From Lachnospiraceae bacterium (GTDB lineage: Bacteria > Bacillota > Clostridia > Lachnospirales > Lachnospiraceae): DNA of 6,090 bases. Below, piece by piece: positions 1-5,990 of this stretch. The notes under the pieces were generated by a model. That model made no database searches and was not told the DNA's origin. It saw nothing but the letters and a program-made list of their open reading frames with translations. Numbering within the stretch: position 1 is the first letter of the stretch; every line of letters begins with the position of its first letter. The position numbers were made by a program, and so were the translations under genes. The stretch lies in contig DNUZ01000037.1 of NCBI GenBank assembly GCA_003507655.1, positions 3,924-10,013 of the forward strand. Direction: 5' to 3'.

Positions 1-60
1 AGGGGAGTATAAATAATTAATAAGGGGTATAACTATAAAAGCATAAAAGCTTTTATAACC

Positions 61-96
61 TACATTGTAATATAAAAAAATTTCAAAAACAATGTA
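61..96. repeat. 8-bp inverted repeat upstream of the small gene
   Basis: TACATTGT at 61-68 is the exact reverse complement of ACAATGTA at 89-96, separated by 20 bases of nearly pure A/T. The right arm ends seven bases before the proposed -35 element at 104. It could be an operator for a dimeric regulator or a weak hairpin; the sequence alone does not decide. The rest of 1-100 is AT-rich with a short palindrome at 43-56 and no gene that I can support. Confidence 0.35.
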
Positions 97-103
97 CATA
101 TGT

Positions 104-132
104 GAATAATTGTACGAAATTCAGAGATACTA
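104..132 (+). promoter_or_regulatory. Possible sigma-G (forespore) promoter
   Basis: GAATA at 104-108 fits the sigma-G -35 consensus GHATR. After 17 bases, GATACTA at 126-132 matches six of seven positions of the CATACTA-type -10 element; only the first base differs. Transcription would start near 139, just upstream of the Shine-Dalgarno site at 145-153 and giving a leader of about 20 bases. Consensus knowledge comes from Bacillus and clostridial forespore genes. No good TTGACA/TATAAT pair is visible here. The match is suggestive, since short AT-rich motifs also arise by chance. Confidence 0.4.
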
Positions 133-160
133 TTTGTGCAATGAAAAGGAGGGAAAAATC

Positions 161-322
161 ATGGCAAAAAATTCTCAGAACAAAGCAAACAATGCAACAA
201 ATGCTCAGACAAGCAATGATGCAACTTCTAAAAACAGCACAAATAGTGCAAAGTCTAAAGCAAGCAATGCATCTAAGAACAAATCCACAGATTCTACTAA
301 GGATGCAAATAACTGCTACTAG
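161..322 (+). CDS. Small Asn/Ser/Lys-rich protein, possibly a spore protein of the small acid-soluble type
   Basis: This encodes 53 residues. The ATG at 161 is chosen because AAAGGAGGG at 145-153 is an almost ideal ribosome binding site seven bases away; in-frame extension to 110 has no such site and would run through the proposed promoter. Composition is extreme: 12 Asn, 10 Ser, 9 Ala, 8 Lys and 6 Thr make up 45 of 53 residues, with no Leu, Ile, Val, Phe, Trp, Pro, Gly, Arg, His or Glu. Net charge is about +5. The chain ends NNCY, with the only Cys and Tyr at the C-terminus. It has no signal peptide or membrane segment and is probably disordered. Gamma-type small acid-soluble spore proteins (SspE) share this low-complexity, hydrophobic-poor character, and the promoter looks forespore-specific, so a spore storage or protective role is inferred. 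I do not recognise a named family, and I do not see the germination-protease motif of alpha/beta types. A terminator follows, so it is probably transcribed alone. Confidence 0.7.
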   Translation: MAKNSQNKANNATNAQTSNDATSKNSTNSAKSKASNASKNKSTDSTKDANNCY

Positions 323-367
323 AACCGTTTGACACCAATCGTTGAAAGCGGAATAGTATATAGTAAG

Positions 368-402
368 AACAGATTACAAAGTAACTTTTGTAATCTGTTT
401 TT
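368..402 (+). terminator. Intrinsic terminator of the small gene
   Basis: A 13-bp perfect stem (368-380 with 387-399) closes a six-base loop and runs directly into a T-tract ending at 402. The stem is AT-rich but long and uninterrupted. It lies 45 bases after the stop codon at 320-322 and separates the small gene from the rhodanese gene. Confidence 0.85.
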
Positions 403-412
403 CTATATAAAA

Positions 413-496
413 ATGTCACAGGAATGGTTAACAGTATCAGGTATCAAATAATCAGTTCGAAATCCAGGGAGGGGGAGACAACAGATGTCACAGGAA
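413..496 (+). repeat. 12-bp direct repeat around the rhodanese start codon
   Basis: ATGTCACAGGAA occurs at 413-424 and again at 485-496, where it forms the first four codons (MSQE) of the rhodanese gene. The copies are 72 bases apart and therefore in the same reading frame, but similarity does not extend beyond the 12 bases. The upstream copy opens only a 12-codon frame ending TAA at 449-451 and has no ribosome binding site. Confidence 0.6.
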
Positions 497-796
497 GAGA
501 TCAGGACAATCGGAGTCAGGGATATTCCAAAGTATCAGGCACGGGAAGATGTGATATGGATCGATGTCAGGGAAAGAGAAGAGTATCTTCTTTATCATAT
601 ACCGGGAGCAAAAAACCTTCCATATGATGATATGGAGCAGTGGGAAAAGCGATTGGATAAAAGTAAGATCTACGTTCTTTACTGTGAAAGAGGAAGTCTT
701 AGCATGATGGCGGCAAAACAACTTTTAAAGGACGGATACTCTGTCTGTACATTGATCGGAGGAATCCGTGCCGTACAGGAGCGAAATCTGGATTAG
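485..796 (+). CDS. Single-domain rhodanese-like protein
   Basis: A 103-residue protein, the usual size of a stand-alone rhodanese domain (GlpE/PspE class), cytoplasmic with no signal sequence. Landmarks are WIDVRE (25-30), HIPGA (38-42) as part of the conserved substrate-domain turn, the persulfide-forming Cys67 in YCERGSLS (66-73), and LIGGI (90-94) near the C-terminus. The family moves sulfane sulfur between a donor and an acceptor through a Cys persulfide; the physiological partners here are unknown. The active-site loop reads CERGSLS, whereas many rhodaneses have CxxGxRS, so the loop Arg is replaced by Leu; this may change substrate preference. The ATG at 485 follows the purine-rich site GGAGGGGGAG, about eight bases upstream. 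The gene follows a terminator, so it needs its own promoter, which I could not identify. No terminator lies after it, so read-through into the methyltransferase gene is possible. Confidence 0.9.
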   Translation: MSQEEIRTIGVRDIPKYQAREDVIWIDVREREEYLLYHIPGAKNLPYDDMEQWEKRLDKSKIYVLYCERGSLSMMAAKQLLKDGYSVCTLIGGIRAVQERNLD

Positions 797-809
797 GTGT
801 GAAAAATGA

Positions 810-841
810 TTGACAGTAGAAAAAGGAACAGATAGTATAAT
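810..841 (+). promoter_or_regulatory. Sigma-A-type promoter for the methyltransferase operon
   Basis: A perfect TTGACA at 810-815 is followed after 17 bases by TAGTAT at 833-838. A perfect TATAAT at 836-841 overlaps it but sits at 20-base spacing. Either gives a start near 845-848. This argues against the upstream ATG at 851, which would be nearly leaderless, and for translation from 878. Confidence 0.65.
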
Positions 842-877
842 AGTAGTTTCATGAGATTTATTAGAAAGAGAAGAAAG

Positions 878-2041
878 ATGCAGAATTACCAATTAACAGC
901 GCCTTGTCATTTTGGACTTGAGGCAGTATGTAAAAGAGAAATTTATGATTTAGGATATGAGATTACAAAGGTGGAAGACGGCAGGGTCACCTTTGCAGCA
1001 GATGCGGAGGGTATCTGCCGTGCAAATATTTTCCTGCGGACGGCAGAACGTGTACTTTTAGAGGTAGGAAGATTCCGTGCCACCACATTTGATGAACTTT
1101 TTGAAGGAATTAAGGCACTTCCATGGGAAAACTATATCCCAAAGGATGGAAAATTCTGGGTAACCAAGGCAACTTCGATTAAGAGTAAGTTGTTTTCACC
1201 TTCCGACATTCAATCGATTGTAAAAAAGGCAATGGTAGAGAGGATGAAACGTGAATATGATCTTACCTGGTTTCCGGAAGACGGAGCATCCTATCCTGTA
1301 AGGATTTTTTTAATGAAGGATGAGGTTACGGTAACGATCGATACGACCGGAGAATCCCTGCACAAGAGAGGATACCGTAAGATGACAAGTAAAGCTCCGA
1401 TCACCGAAACTTTGGCAGCAGCACTCATTATGTTAACCCCATGGCATGCAGACCGTATTCTGGTTGACCCGTTTTGCGGTAGTGGAACATTTCCGATCGA
1501 AGCGGCAATGATGGCGGCAAATATCGCACCGGGACTGAACCGGGAATTTATTTCCGAAGAATGGACAAACCTGATTCCAAAACAGTTGTGGTATGATGTC
1601 ATTGAAGAGGCAAATGACATGGTACATACGGACATCAAGGTGGATATTCAGGGATATGATATTGATGCGGATGTAGTAAAAGCTGCAAGGGAGAATGCGA
1701 AGAGAGCCGGAGTGGATCATCTGATCCATTTTCAGCAAAGAGCAGTGGCGGACATGCATCATCCGAAGAAATATGGCTTTATTATTTCAAACCCGCCATA
1801 TGGAGAGCGGTTAGAAGAAAAGGAAAATCTGCCGGAACTTTACCGACAGATCGGAGAGATGTATCGTGGACTGGATGCATGGTCGATGTATCTGATCACG
1901 AGTTATGAGCAGGCACAGCAGTACATTGGAAGAAAAGCGGATAAGAACCGGAAGATTTACAATGGAATGTTAAAGACGTATTTTTATCAATTCCTAGGTC
2001 CGAAGCCGCCAAAGAGAAGAAATAATGAGGAGTCACATTGA
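878..2041 (+). CDS. THUMP-domain class I SAM-dependent rRNA methyltransferase (RlmL/YpsC type)
   Basis: A 387-residue protein of the UPF0020 family, equivalent to B. subtilis YpsC and the N-terminal RlmL half of E. coli RlmKL, which makes m2G at position 2445 of 23S rRNA; the exact target here is inferred. The order is an N-terminal ferredoxin-like segment plus THUMP RNA-binding domain (about 1-155), the linker motif LHKRGYR (161-167), then a Rossmann methyltransferase domain. The SAM-binding motif DPFCGSGTFP is at 197-206 and the catalytic amino-methylation motif NPPYGER is at 305-311. The start at 878 is preferred over an in-frame ATG at 851: it gives MQNYQLTAPC, matching the normal family N-terminus, has an AGAAAG-type site just upstream, and leaves about 30 bases of leader from the promoter. 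The ATG at 851 lacks a ribosome binding site. The end overlaps the next gene by four bases. There is no RlmK half, as is usual in Firmicutes. Confidence 0.93.
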   Translation: MQNYQLTAPCHFGLEAVCKREIYDLGYEITKVEDGRVTFAADAEGICRANIFLRTAERVLLEVGRFRATTFDELFEGIKALPWENYIPKDGKFWVTKATSIKSKLFSPSDIQSIVKKAMVERMKREYDLTWFPEDGASYPVRIFLMKDEVTVTIDTTGESLHKRGYRKMTSKAPITETLAAALIMLTPWHADRILVDPFCGSGTFPIEAAMMAANIAPGLNREFISEEWTNLIPKQLWYDVIEEANDMVHTDIKVDIQGYDIDADVVKAARENAKRAGVDHLIHFQQRAVADMHHPKKYGFIISNPPYGERLEEKENLPELYRQIGEMYRGLDAWSMYLITSYEQAQQYIGRKADKNRKIYNGMLKTYFYQFLGPKPPKRRNNEESH

Positions 2042-3696
2042 AGTATTCAAAACGTTATATCTGTCTGACCATCATTTTGCTTTTGGTGGTTGCTTTAAAA
2101 TTTAACAGGAACGGATCGGAACAGGTAGAGACTTTTCGTGGCGCACAGATGGAACCAAAGGTCTGGAATCCTCTGATCGCGGAAAGTGTCAATGAAAATC
2201 CGCTGTCTTTAGTCGTGGACAACCGTATCTATAGCAATGAGGATTATGATATTTATATGAACCAGAAATTAGATATCATGATCCCGGTTTCACTGGTCAG
2301 AGACAGCTTTAACTGTAGTGCCGGTCTGTATGACAAAGAAAAACTCGTGGTAGAAAAACATGAGGAAAGTGCGGATTTTTCATTAGAGGACAAACAGCTT
2401 ACGAAAAAAAACGACAATTATTATGTCTCTGCCTCAAAACTTTCGAAATCATTGTCCTATGATTATTCCTGGGATATCCAGAAGAATACGGCATCTGCGG
2501 CAGATATTTCGGGAGCAACTTCCATTTATCCGAGTAAATATGATCTGCGGGAAAAAGGACGCGCAACAACGGTCAAAAATCAGGGAAGCCTTGGCACCTG
2601 CTGGGCATCAGCGTCTGTCAGTGCGTTAGAGACCGCTCTTTTGCCGGAGGAATCCGTGCAGTTTTCTGTAGACCATATGACGTTAAAAAACAGCTTTTCG
2701 CAGACGCAGAACGATGGTGGAGAGTATACGATGGGAATGGCATACCTGACTGCATGGCAGGGACCGGTCTATGAAGCGGATGATCCATATGGAGATGGAG
2801 AATCCCCGGACGGATTAAAACCGGTGAAGCATGTGCAGGAAATGCAGGTGATCGAAGGAAAAGATTTTGAAAAGATCAAGGAAGCCGTATTTAAGTATGG
2901 CGGTGTCCAGACTTCGATCTACAGTGCACTTCGCAGTTCACAGAGCCAGTCGGAATTTTATAACAGCAGCAAGAATGCATATTGCTATATCGGAACGGAA
3001 AAACCAAACCATGATGTTGTCATCATTGGATGGGATGATAATTATTCCAAGGAGAATTTTTCAACGGCAATCGAAGGAGACGGAGCATTTATCTGTCAGA
3101 ATAGCTGGGGCGGAGGTTTTGGCGATAACGGAGTATTTTATATTTCTTATTATGATACGAATATCGGTGTACATAATGTCGTGTATACCGGCGTTGAGAG
3201 TACGAAGAATTACGACAGCATCTACCAGTCAGATATGTGCGGCTGGGTAGGTCAGATTGGTTATAATAAAGAATCGGTCTATGGGGCGAATGTGTTTACT
3301 GCCCGGAAAAATGAAAAATTGCGTGCAGCAGGATTTTATGCAGTCGGCAAGGACACAACGTATCAGGTTTATGTAGTAAAAGATTTTAAAGATACCTCTT
3401 CTTTTGAAAAAAAGGAAAGGGTAGCACAGGGAAAATTAGACAATGCGGGCTACTATACGATACGGTTTGATAAGGAAATCAAGGTGGAACCGGGTGAAAA
3501 ATTTGCAATCGTGATCTTTGTAAATACACCGGATGCCGTACATCCGCTTGCCATTGAATATGCGGCAGATGCCACCACTGCGAAAGTGGATTTAAGCGAT
3601 GGCGAGGGATATATCAGCCCGGATGGAAGAACATGGGAAAGTGCCGAGGATACACAGTCATGTAATCTCTGTATCAAGGCATATGCAGGAAAGTAG
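2038..3696 (+). CDS. Membrane-anchored papain-family (C1) cysteine protease with lectin-like domain
   Basis: A 552-residue protein starting at TTG; GAGGAG at 2027-2032 lies five bases upstream and the start overlaps the preceding TGA, which implies translational coupling. Residues 7-20 are hydrophobic after Lys2, Lys5 and Arg6. No clear signal-peptidase site follows, so it is either an anchor or an export signal. Residues about 55-155 look like a copper-amine-oxidase-N/stalk-type beta domain. The C1 peptidase domain spans about 165-390, with oxyanion Gln182, catalytic Cys188 in QGSLGTCWA, His325 in NHDVVIIGW and Asn355 in QNSWGGGFG; the Gln-to-Cys spacing of six equals that of papain, so the enzyme should be active. 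Residues about 395-551 resemble the lectin-like domain found after C1 domains in clostridial surface proteases such as Cwp84 of Clostridioides difficile, which processes the S-layer precursor. No cell-wall-binding repeats or sortase motif are present. The substrate is unknown; extracytoplasmic envelope protein processing is inferred. Confidence 0.9.
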   Translation: MKYSKRYICLTIILLLVVALKFNRNGSEQVETFRGAQMEPKVWNPLIAESVNENPLSLVVDNRIYSNEDYDIYMNQKLDIMIPVSLVRDSFNCSAGLYDKEKLVVEKHEESADFSLEDKQLTKKNDNYYVSASKLSKSLSYDYSWDIQKNTASAADISGATSIYPSKYDLREKGRATTVKNQGSLGTCWASASVSALETALLPEESVQFSVDHMTLKNSFSQTQNDGGEYTMGMAYLTAWQGPVYEADDPYGDGESPDGLKPVKHVQEMQVIEGKDFEKIKEAVFKYGGVQTSIYSALRSSQSQSEFYNSSKNAYCYIGTEKPNHDVVIIGWDDNYSKENFSTAIEGDGAFICQNSWGGGFGDNGVFYISYYDTNIGVHNVVYTGVESTKNYDSIYQSDMCGWVGQIGYNKESVYGANVFTARKNEKLRAAGFYAVGKDTTYQVYVVKDFKDTSSFEKKERVAQGKLDNAGYYTIRFDKEIKVEPGEKFAIVIFVNTPDAVHPLAIEYAADATTAKVDLSDGEGYISPDGRTWESAEDTQSCNLCIKAYAGK

Positions 3697-3703
3697 GCGT
3701 GTG

Positions 3704-4750
3704 ATGCAGGAAAAAATACTGAAGATATCAGCCTGCTTTTGTGTGGCGTTAGCAATTGTGGCATGTGCATCTTTTTACTATCTGCCAAAACTGCATGATA
3801 CGAGGCTGTCTTTTGGAATGGAACAGTTAGAGCAATTTATACTGACAAAAAGTGAAAATTCAGGGATCAGTGCCATTAATACCGATGTGAAGGCGAACTT
3901 CCCACAGCAGCTTCGGGTAGAACTTCCGGCAGGCTGTGATGCAAGTCAGGTAGAGGTGCGTCAGAATTATAATTCGCAGACCGTGGATCTGATCATTCCG
4001 ACCGATGAGCAGGAATTTTTGTATGAGAAACCTTTAGTCGGAAGCAGTAAAAATATCAGTGATGTGTTCATGGATTATGCAGGCGGAAAGGCAGTCATAG
4101 AGATTGTCTTAAACCGGGTGTTTGAGACGGAAAAGACCTGTGCAGGAAAATATCTCTATCTGGATTTTTTGTCACCGCATGAAATCTATGATAAAGTAGT
4201 AGTAATCGATGCGGGACACGGCGGGAGCAAGCCGGGAGCCATCAAGCAGGGAATCTGTGAGAAGGATATTGATCTGGCTATAGTGTTAGAATTGAAGAAA
4301 CTATTAGAACAAAATAAAAAAATCGGTGTATACTATACAAGAGTAGATGACAGCAATCCGTCCTTTGACAGCAGGGTAGACCTTGCAAACAAAGCGGATG
4401 CGGATCTGTTTATCAGCGTTCATAACAATTCCACGACAGGACCGGGACTCTCTAAGGTACAGGGAACACAGGTCATGTACGATGAGAAGAAACCCGATAA
4501 AGATTCTAAGGATTTTGCGCAGATCTGTTTAGAAGAGGTAACGAAATCCTGTGGCAGTGTCGATAAAGGTCTGGTGGCAGGAAATGATATTTTTATCATC
4601 CGAACGGCAGCAGTACCGGTCGCACTCATCGAAGTGGGATTTATGACAAATGAAGAAGAACTGACAAAATTAAATTCAAATGATTATCAAAAGAAAGTGG
4701 CAGAAGGCATTTATCAGGCAATCCTGCGGGCTTTTGAGGAAGGATACTAG
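3704..4750 (+). CDS. N-acetylmuramoyl-L-alanine amidase (Amidase_3), membrane-tethered
   Basis: A 348-residue zinc amidase that cleaves the bond between N-acetylmuramic acid and L-alanine in peptidoglycan. The catalytic domain (about 164-348) begins with VVVIDAGHGG. Zinc ligands are His172, Glu186 (in GICEKDIDL) and His240 (in SVHNN), and the catalytic Glu310 lies in LIEVGFMTN, so all key residues are present. The N-terminus has Lys4 and Lys7 followed by a hydrophobic run (about 9-26). IVAC at 18-21 fits a loose lipobox, so it may be a lipoprotein anchored at Cys21. Residues about 65-160 are predicted beta-rich and may be a diverged AMIN-like targeting domain; this is a weak call. Starts at GTG 3701 and ATG 3704 are both possible after AGGAAAG at 3687-3693; longer upstream versions back to 3599 lie inside the protease gene and lack the signal at the N-terminus. 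It starts just after the protease stop, and the two are probably made together. Vegetative or spore-cortex use cannot be told apart. Confidence 0.92.
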   Translation: MQEKILKISACFCVALAIVACASFYYLPKLHDTRLSFGMEQLEQFILTKSENSGISAINTDVKANFPQQLRVELPAGCDASQVEVRQNYNSQTVDLIIPTDEQEFLYEKPLVGSSKNISDVFMDYAGGKAVIEIVLNRVFETEKTCAGKYLYLDFLSPHEIYDKVVVIDAGHGGSKPGAIKQGICEKDIDLAIVLELKKLLEQNKKIGVYYTRVDDSNPSFDSRVDLANKADADLFISVHNNSTTGPGLSKVQGTQVMYDEKKPDKDSKDFAQICLEEVTKSCGSVDKGLVAGNDIFIIRTAAVPVALIEVGFMTNEEELTKLNSNDYQKKVAEGIYQAILRAFEEGY

Positions 4751-4752
4751 AA

Positions 4753-5349
4753 ATGAACAAGATTATTTTTGCAACCGGAAATGCCGGAAAGATGAAAGAG
4801 ATCAGAGAAATTTTGCAGGACATGAACATGGAGATTCTGTCGATGAAAGAAGCCGGAATTGAGGCAGACATTATCGAGGATGGAAAGACGTTTGAAGAAA
4901 ATGCCATGATCAAGGCAAAAGAAATCGCAAAATATACAGACGAAATCGTCTTAGCAGATGATTCCGGATTAGAAATCGATTATCTGAACAAGGAGCCGGG
5001 AATTTATTCTGCCCGCTATATGGGTGAGGATACGCCTTATGAAGTAAAAAATGCCAATTTATTGGAGCGTTTAAAGGGCGTAGAGAAGGAAAAACGTACC
5101 GCACGGTTTGTCTGTGCGATCGCAGCAGTTCTTCCAAATAAAGAAGTCCTTACAACGAGAGGCACGATTGAAGGCTACATTGGAGAGAAACCGGTAGGTA
5201 AGAACGGATTTGGCTATGACCCGATTTTTTATGTAGAGGAATACGGCTGTTCTACGGCAGAGTTGTCGATGGAGCAGAAGAATGAGTTGAGCCACCGTGG
5301 AAAGGCGCTGCGTGCAGTAAAAGAGGAATTAAAGAAAAAAGGATTTTAG
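4753..5349 (+). CDS. rdgB: XTP/dITP pyrophosphatase (RdgB/HAM1 family)
   Basis: A 198-residue cytoplasmic enzyme, full length for the family. It hydrolyses dITP, ITP and XTP to monophosphate plus pyrophosphate, keeping deaminated purines out of DNA and RNA. Diagnostic motifs are FATGNAGKMKEI (6-17, nucleotide triphosphate binding), LADDSGLEID (67-76, with the metal-binding/catalytic Asp pair at 69-70), PGIYSARYMG (82-91), GFGYDPIF (152-159, base recognition) and SHRGKALRA (180-188). The ATG is two bases after the amidase stop, and GAGGAAGGA at 4736-4744, inside the end of the amidase gene, is the ribosome binding site. B. subtilis has the equivalent pair ysnA-ysnB, matching the arrangement with the next gene. 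Confidence 0.96.
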   Translation: MNKIIFATGNAGKMKEIREILQDMNMEILSMKEAGIEADIIEDGKTFEENAMIKAKEIAKYTDEIVLADDSGLEIDYLNKEPGIYSARYMGEDTPYEVKNANLLERLKGVEKEKRTARFVCAIAAVLPNKEVLTTRGTIEGYIGEKPVGKNGFGYDPIFYVEEYGCSTAELSMEQKNELSHRGKALRAVKEELKKKGF

Positions 5350-5352
5350 CGT

Positions 5353-5835
5353 ATGAAAAAAATTATGGTTGTAAGCGATACCCACAAACATCATAGAAAT
5401 CTTGCAAGGGCGTTAGAGCAGGCAGGTACACCGGATCTGCTGATCCATCTTGGCGATGCTGAGGGATATGAGGATTACATAGCAGACATGGCAGGCTGTC
5501 CATTAGAGATCGTATCGGGAAATAATGATTTTTTCTCCATGTTGGACAAAGAAAAGGAGATACGGATCGGAAAATACAAGGTGCTGCTCACACATGGGCA
5601 TTATTACTATGTCAGTGCGGGACTGGACACACTGCGCAAAGAAGCCTATAGCCGTGGCATGGATATTGTGATGTTTGGGCATACGCACAGACCATTGATC
5701 GAATACGATAAGGAACTTACCGTTATCAATCCGGGAAGTCTGTCCTATCCGAGACAGCCGGGAAGAAAACCGTCTTATATTATGATGGAACTCGACCGTG
5801 AGGGAGAAGCGCATTTTACGATCCACTATTTATAA
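5353..5835 (+). CDS. YfcE/YsnB-type metallophosphoesterase
   Basis: A 160-residue calcineurin-like phosphoesterase of the compact YfcE/MJ0936 family. Metal-binding motifs appear in the expected order: SDTH (8-11; Asp9, His11), HLGD (32-35; Asp35), SGNND (55-59; Asn57), THGH (80-83), FGHTH (108-112; His110, His112) and the conserved NPGS (126-129). Members hydrolyse phosphodiesters in vitro with Mn2+ or similar metals; the natural substrate is not established, so no specific reaction is claimed. It is cytoplasmic with no signal sequence. The ATG is three bases after the rdgB stop, with AAAGGA at 5338-5343 as ribosome binding site. It is the last gene of the apparent five-gene operon. Confidence 0.94.
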   Translation: MKKIMVVSDTHKHHRNLARALEQAGTPDLLIHLGDAEGYEDYIADMAGCPLEIVSGNNDFFSMLDKEKEIRIGKYKVLLTHGHYYYVSAGLDTLRKEAYSRGMDIVMFGHTHRPLIEYDKELTVINPGSLSYPRQPGRKPSYIMMELDREGEAHFTIHYL

Positions 5836-5853
5836 GGGCGCTCAAATATCTAC

Positions 5854-5917
5854 AAAAGTACAAAAAATTCAAAAACATGAAAAAATTTTTAAAATTTTTA
5901 AAATTTCAAAAAAAATG
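5854..5917 (+). promoter_or_regulatory. A/T-tract array upstream of the tRNA promoter (UP-element-like)
   Basis: Seven A-tracts begin at 5854, 5862, 5871, 5880, 5891, 5900 and 5908, three followed directly by T-tracts, ending at the -35 hexamer. The 8-11 base spacing is close to a helical turn and predicts curved DNA. AT-rich UP elements that bind the RNA polymerase alpha C-terminal domain are common ahead of stable-RNA promoters, which fits. Part of it (5880-5907) is nearly self-complementary but almost purely A/T, so it is not called as a terminator. Confidence 0.5.
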
Positions 5918-5946
5918 TTGACAAGCATGAATGTCTATTATATAAT
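5918..5946 (+). promoter_or_regulatory. Consensus sigma-A promoter of the tRNA operon
   Basis: TTGACA at 5918-5923 and TATAAT at 5941-5946 are perfect hexamers with the optimal 17-base spacer. Transcription should start near 5953, giving a leader of about 38 bases before tRNA-Pro. Confidence 0.93.
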
Positions 5947-5952
5947 ATGTCT

Positions 5953-5970
5953 TGCGTCACGAGTGATGCA
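5953..5970 (+). other. Hairpin at the 5' end of the pre-tRNA leader
   Basis: TGCGTCA at 5953-5959 pairs with TGATGCA at 5964-5970 (seven pairs, one G-U) around a CGAG loop. It would be formed by the first bases of the transcript predicted from the promoter just upstream. A role in protecting the precursor or guiding processing is possible but inferred. Confidence 0.45.
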
Positions 5971-5990
5971 GAAATGAATATTGTGAATTA

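Noticed and set aside
43..56. Palindrome ATAAAAGCTTTTAT, possibly a terminator of a gene left of the window.
   Set aside because: It has no loop or following T-run, and no upstream coding end is visible in the window.
329..362. Perfect TTGACA at 329-334 with TAGTAT at 354-359, a possible promoter for the rhodanese gene.
   Set aside because: The spacer is 19 bases and transcripts would start just before the terminator hairpin at 368-402 and mostly end there; not convincing as a gene promoter.
413..451. A 12-codon reading frame upstream of the rhodanese gene that could be a leader peptide.
   Set aside because: It has no ribosome binding site, no run of regulatory codons and no attenuator downstream of it; more simply explained by the 12-bp repeat.
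851..877. Extension of the methyltransferase to the ATG at 851.
   Set aside because: No Shine-Dalgarno site, it lies almost at the predicted transcription start, and the added basic residues are absent from the usual family N-terminus.
1291..1638. Open frame on the - strand inside the methyltransferase gene.
   Set aside because: It is a shadow of a well-supported + strand gene, with no ribosome binding site or recognisable domain; the same applies to the other - strand frames in the window.
3599..3703. Extension of the amidase reading frame back to 3599.
   Set aside because: It overlaps the protease gene by about 100 bases, lacks a ribosome binding site and would put 35 non-hydrophobic residues before the signal segment.
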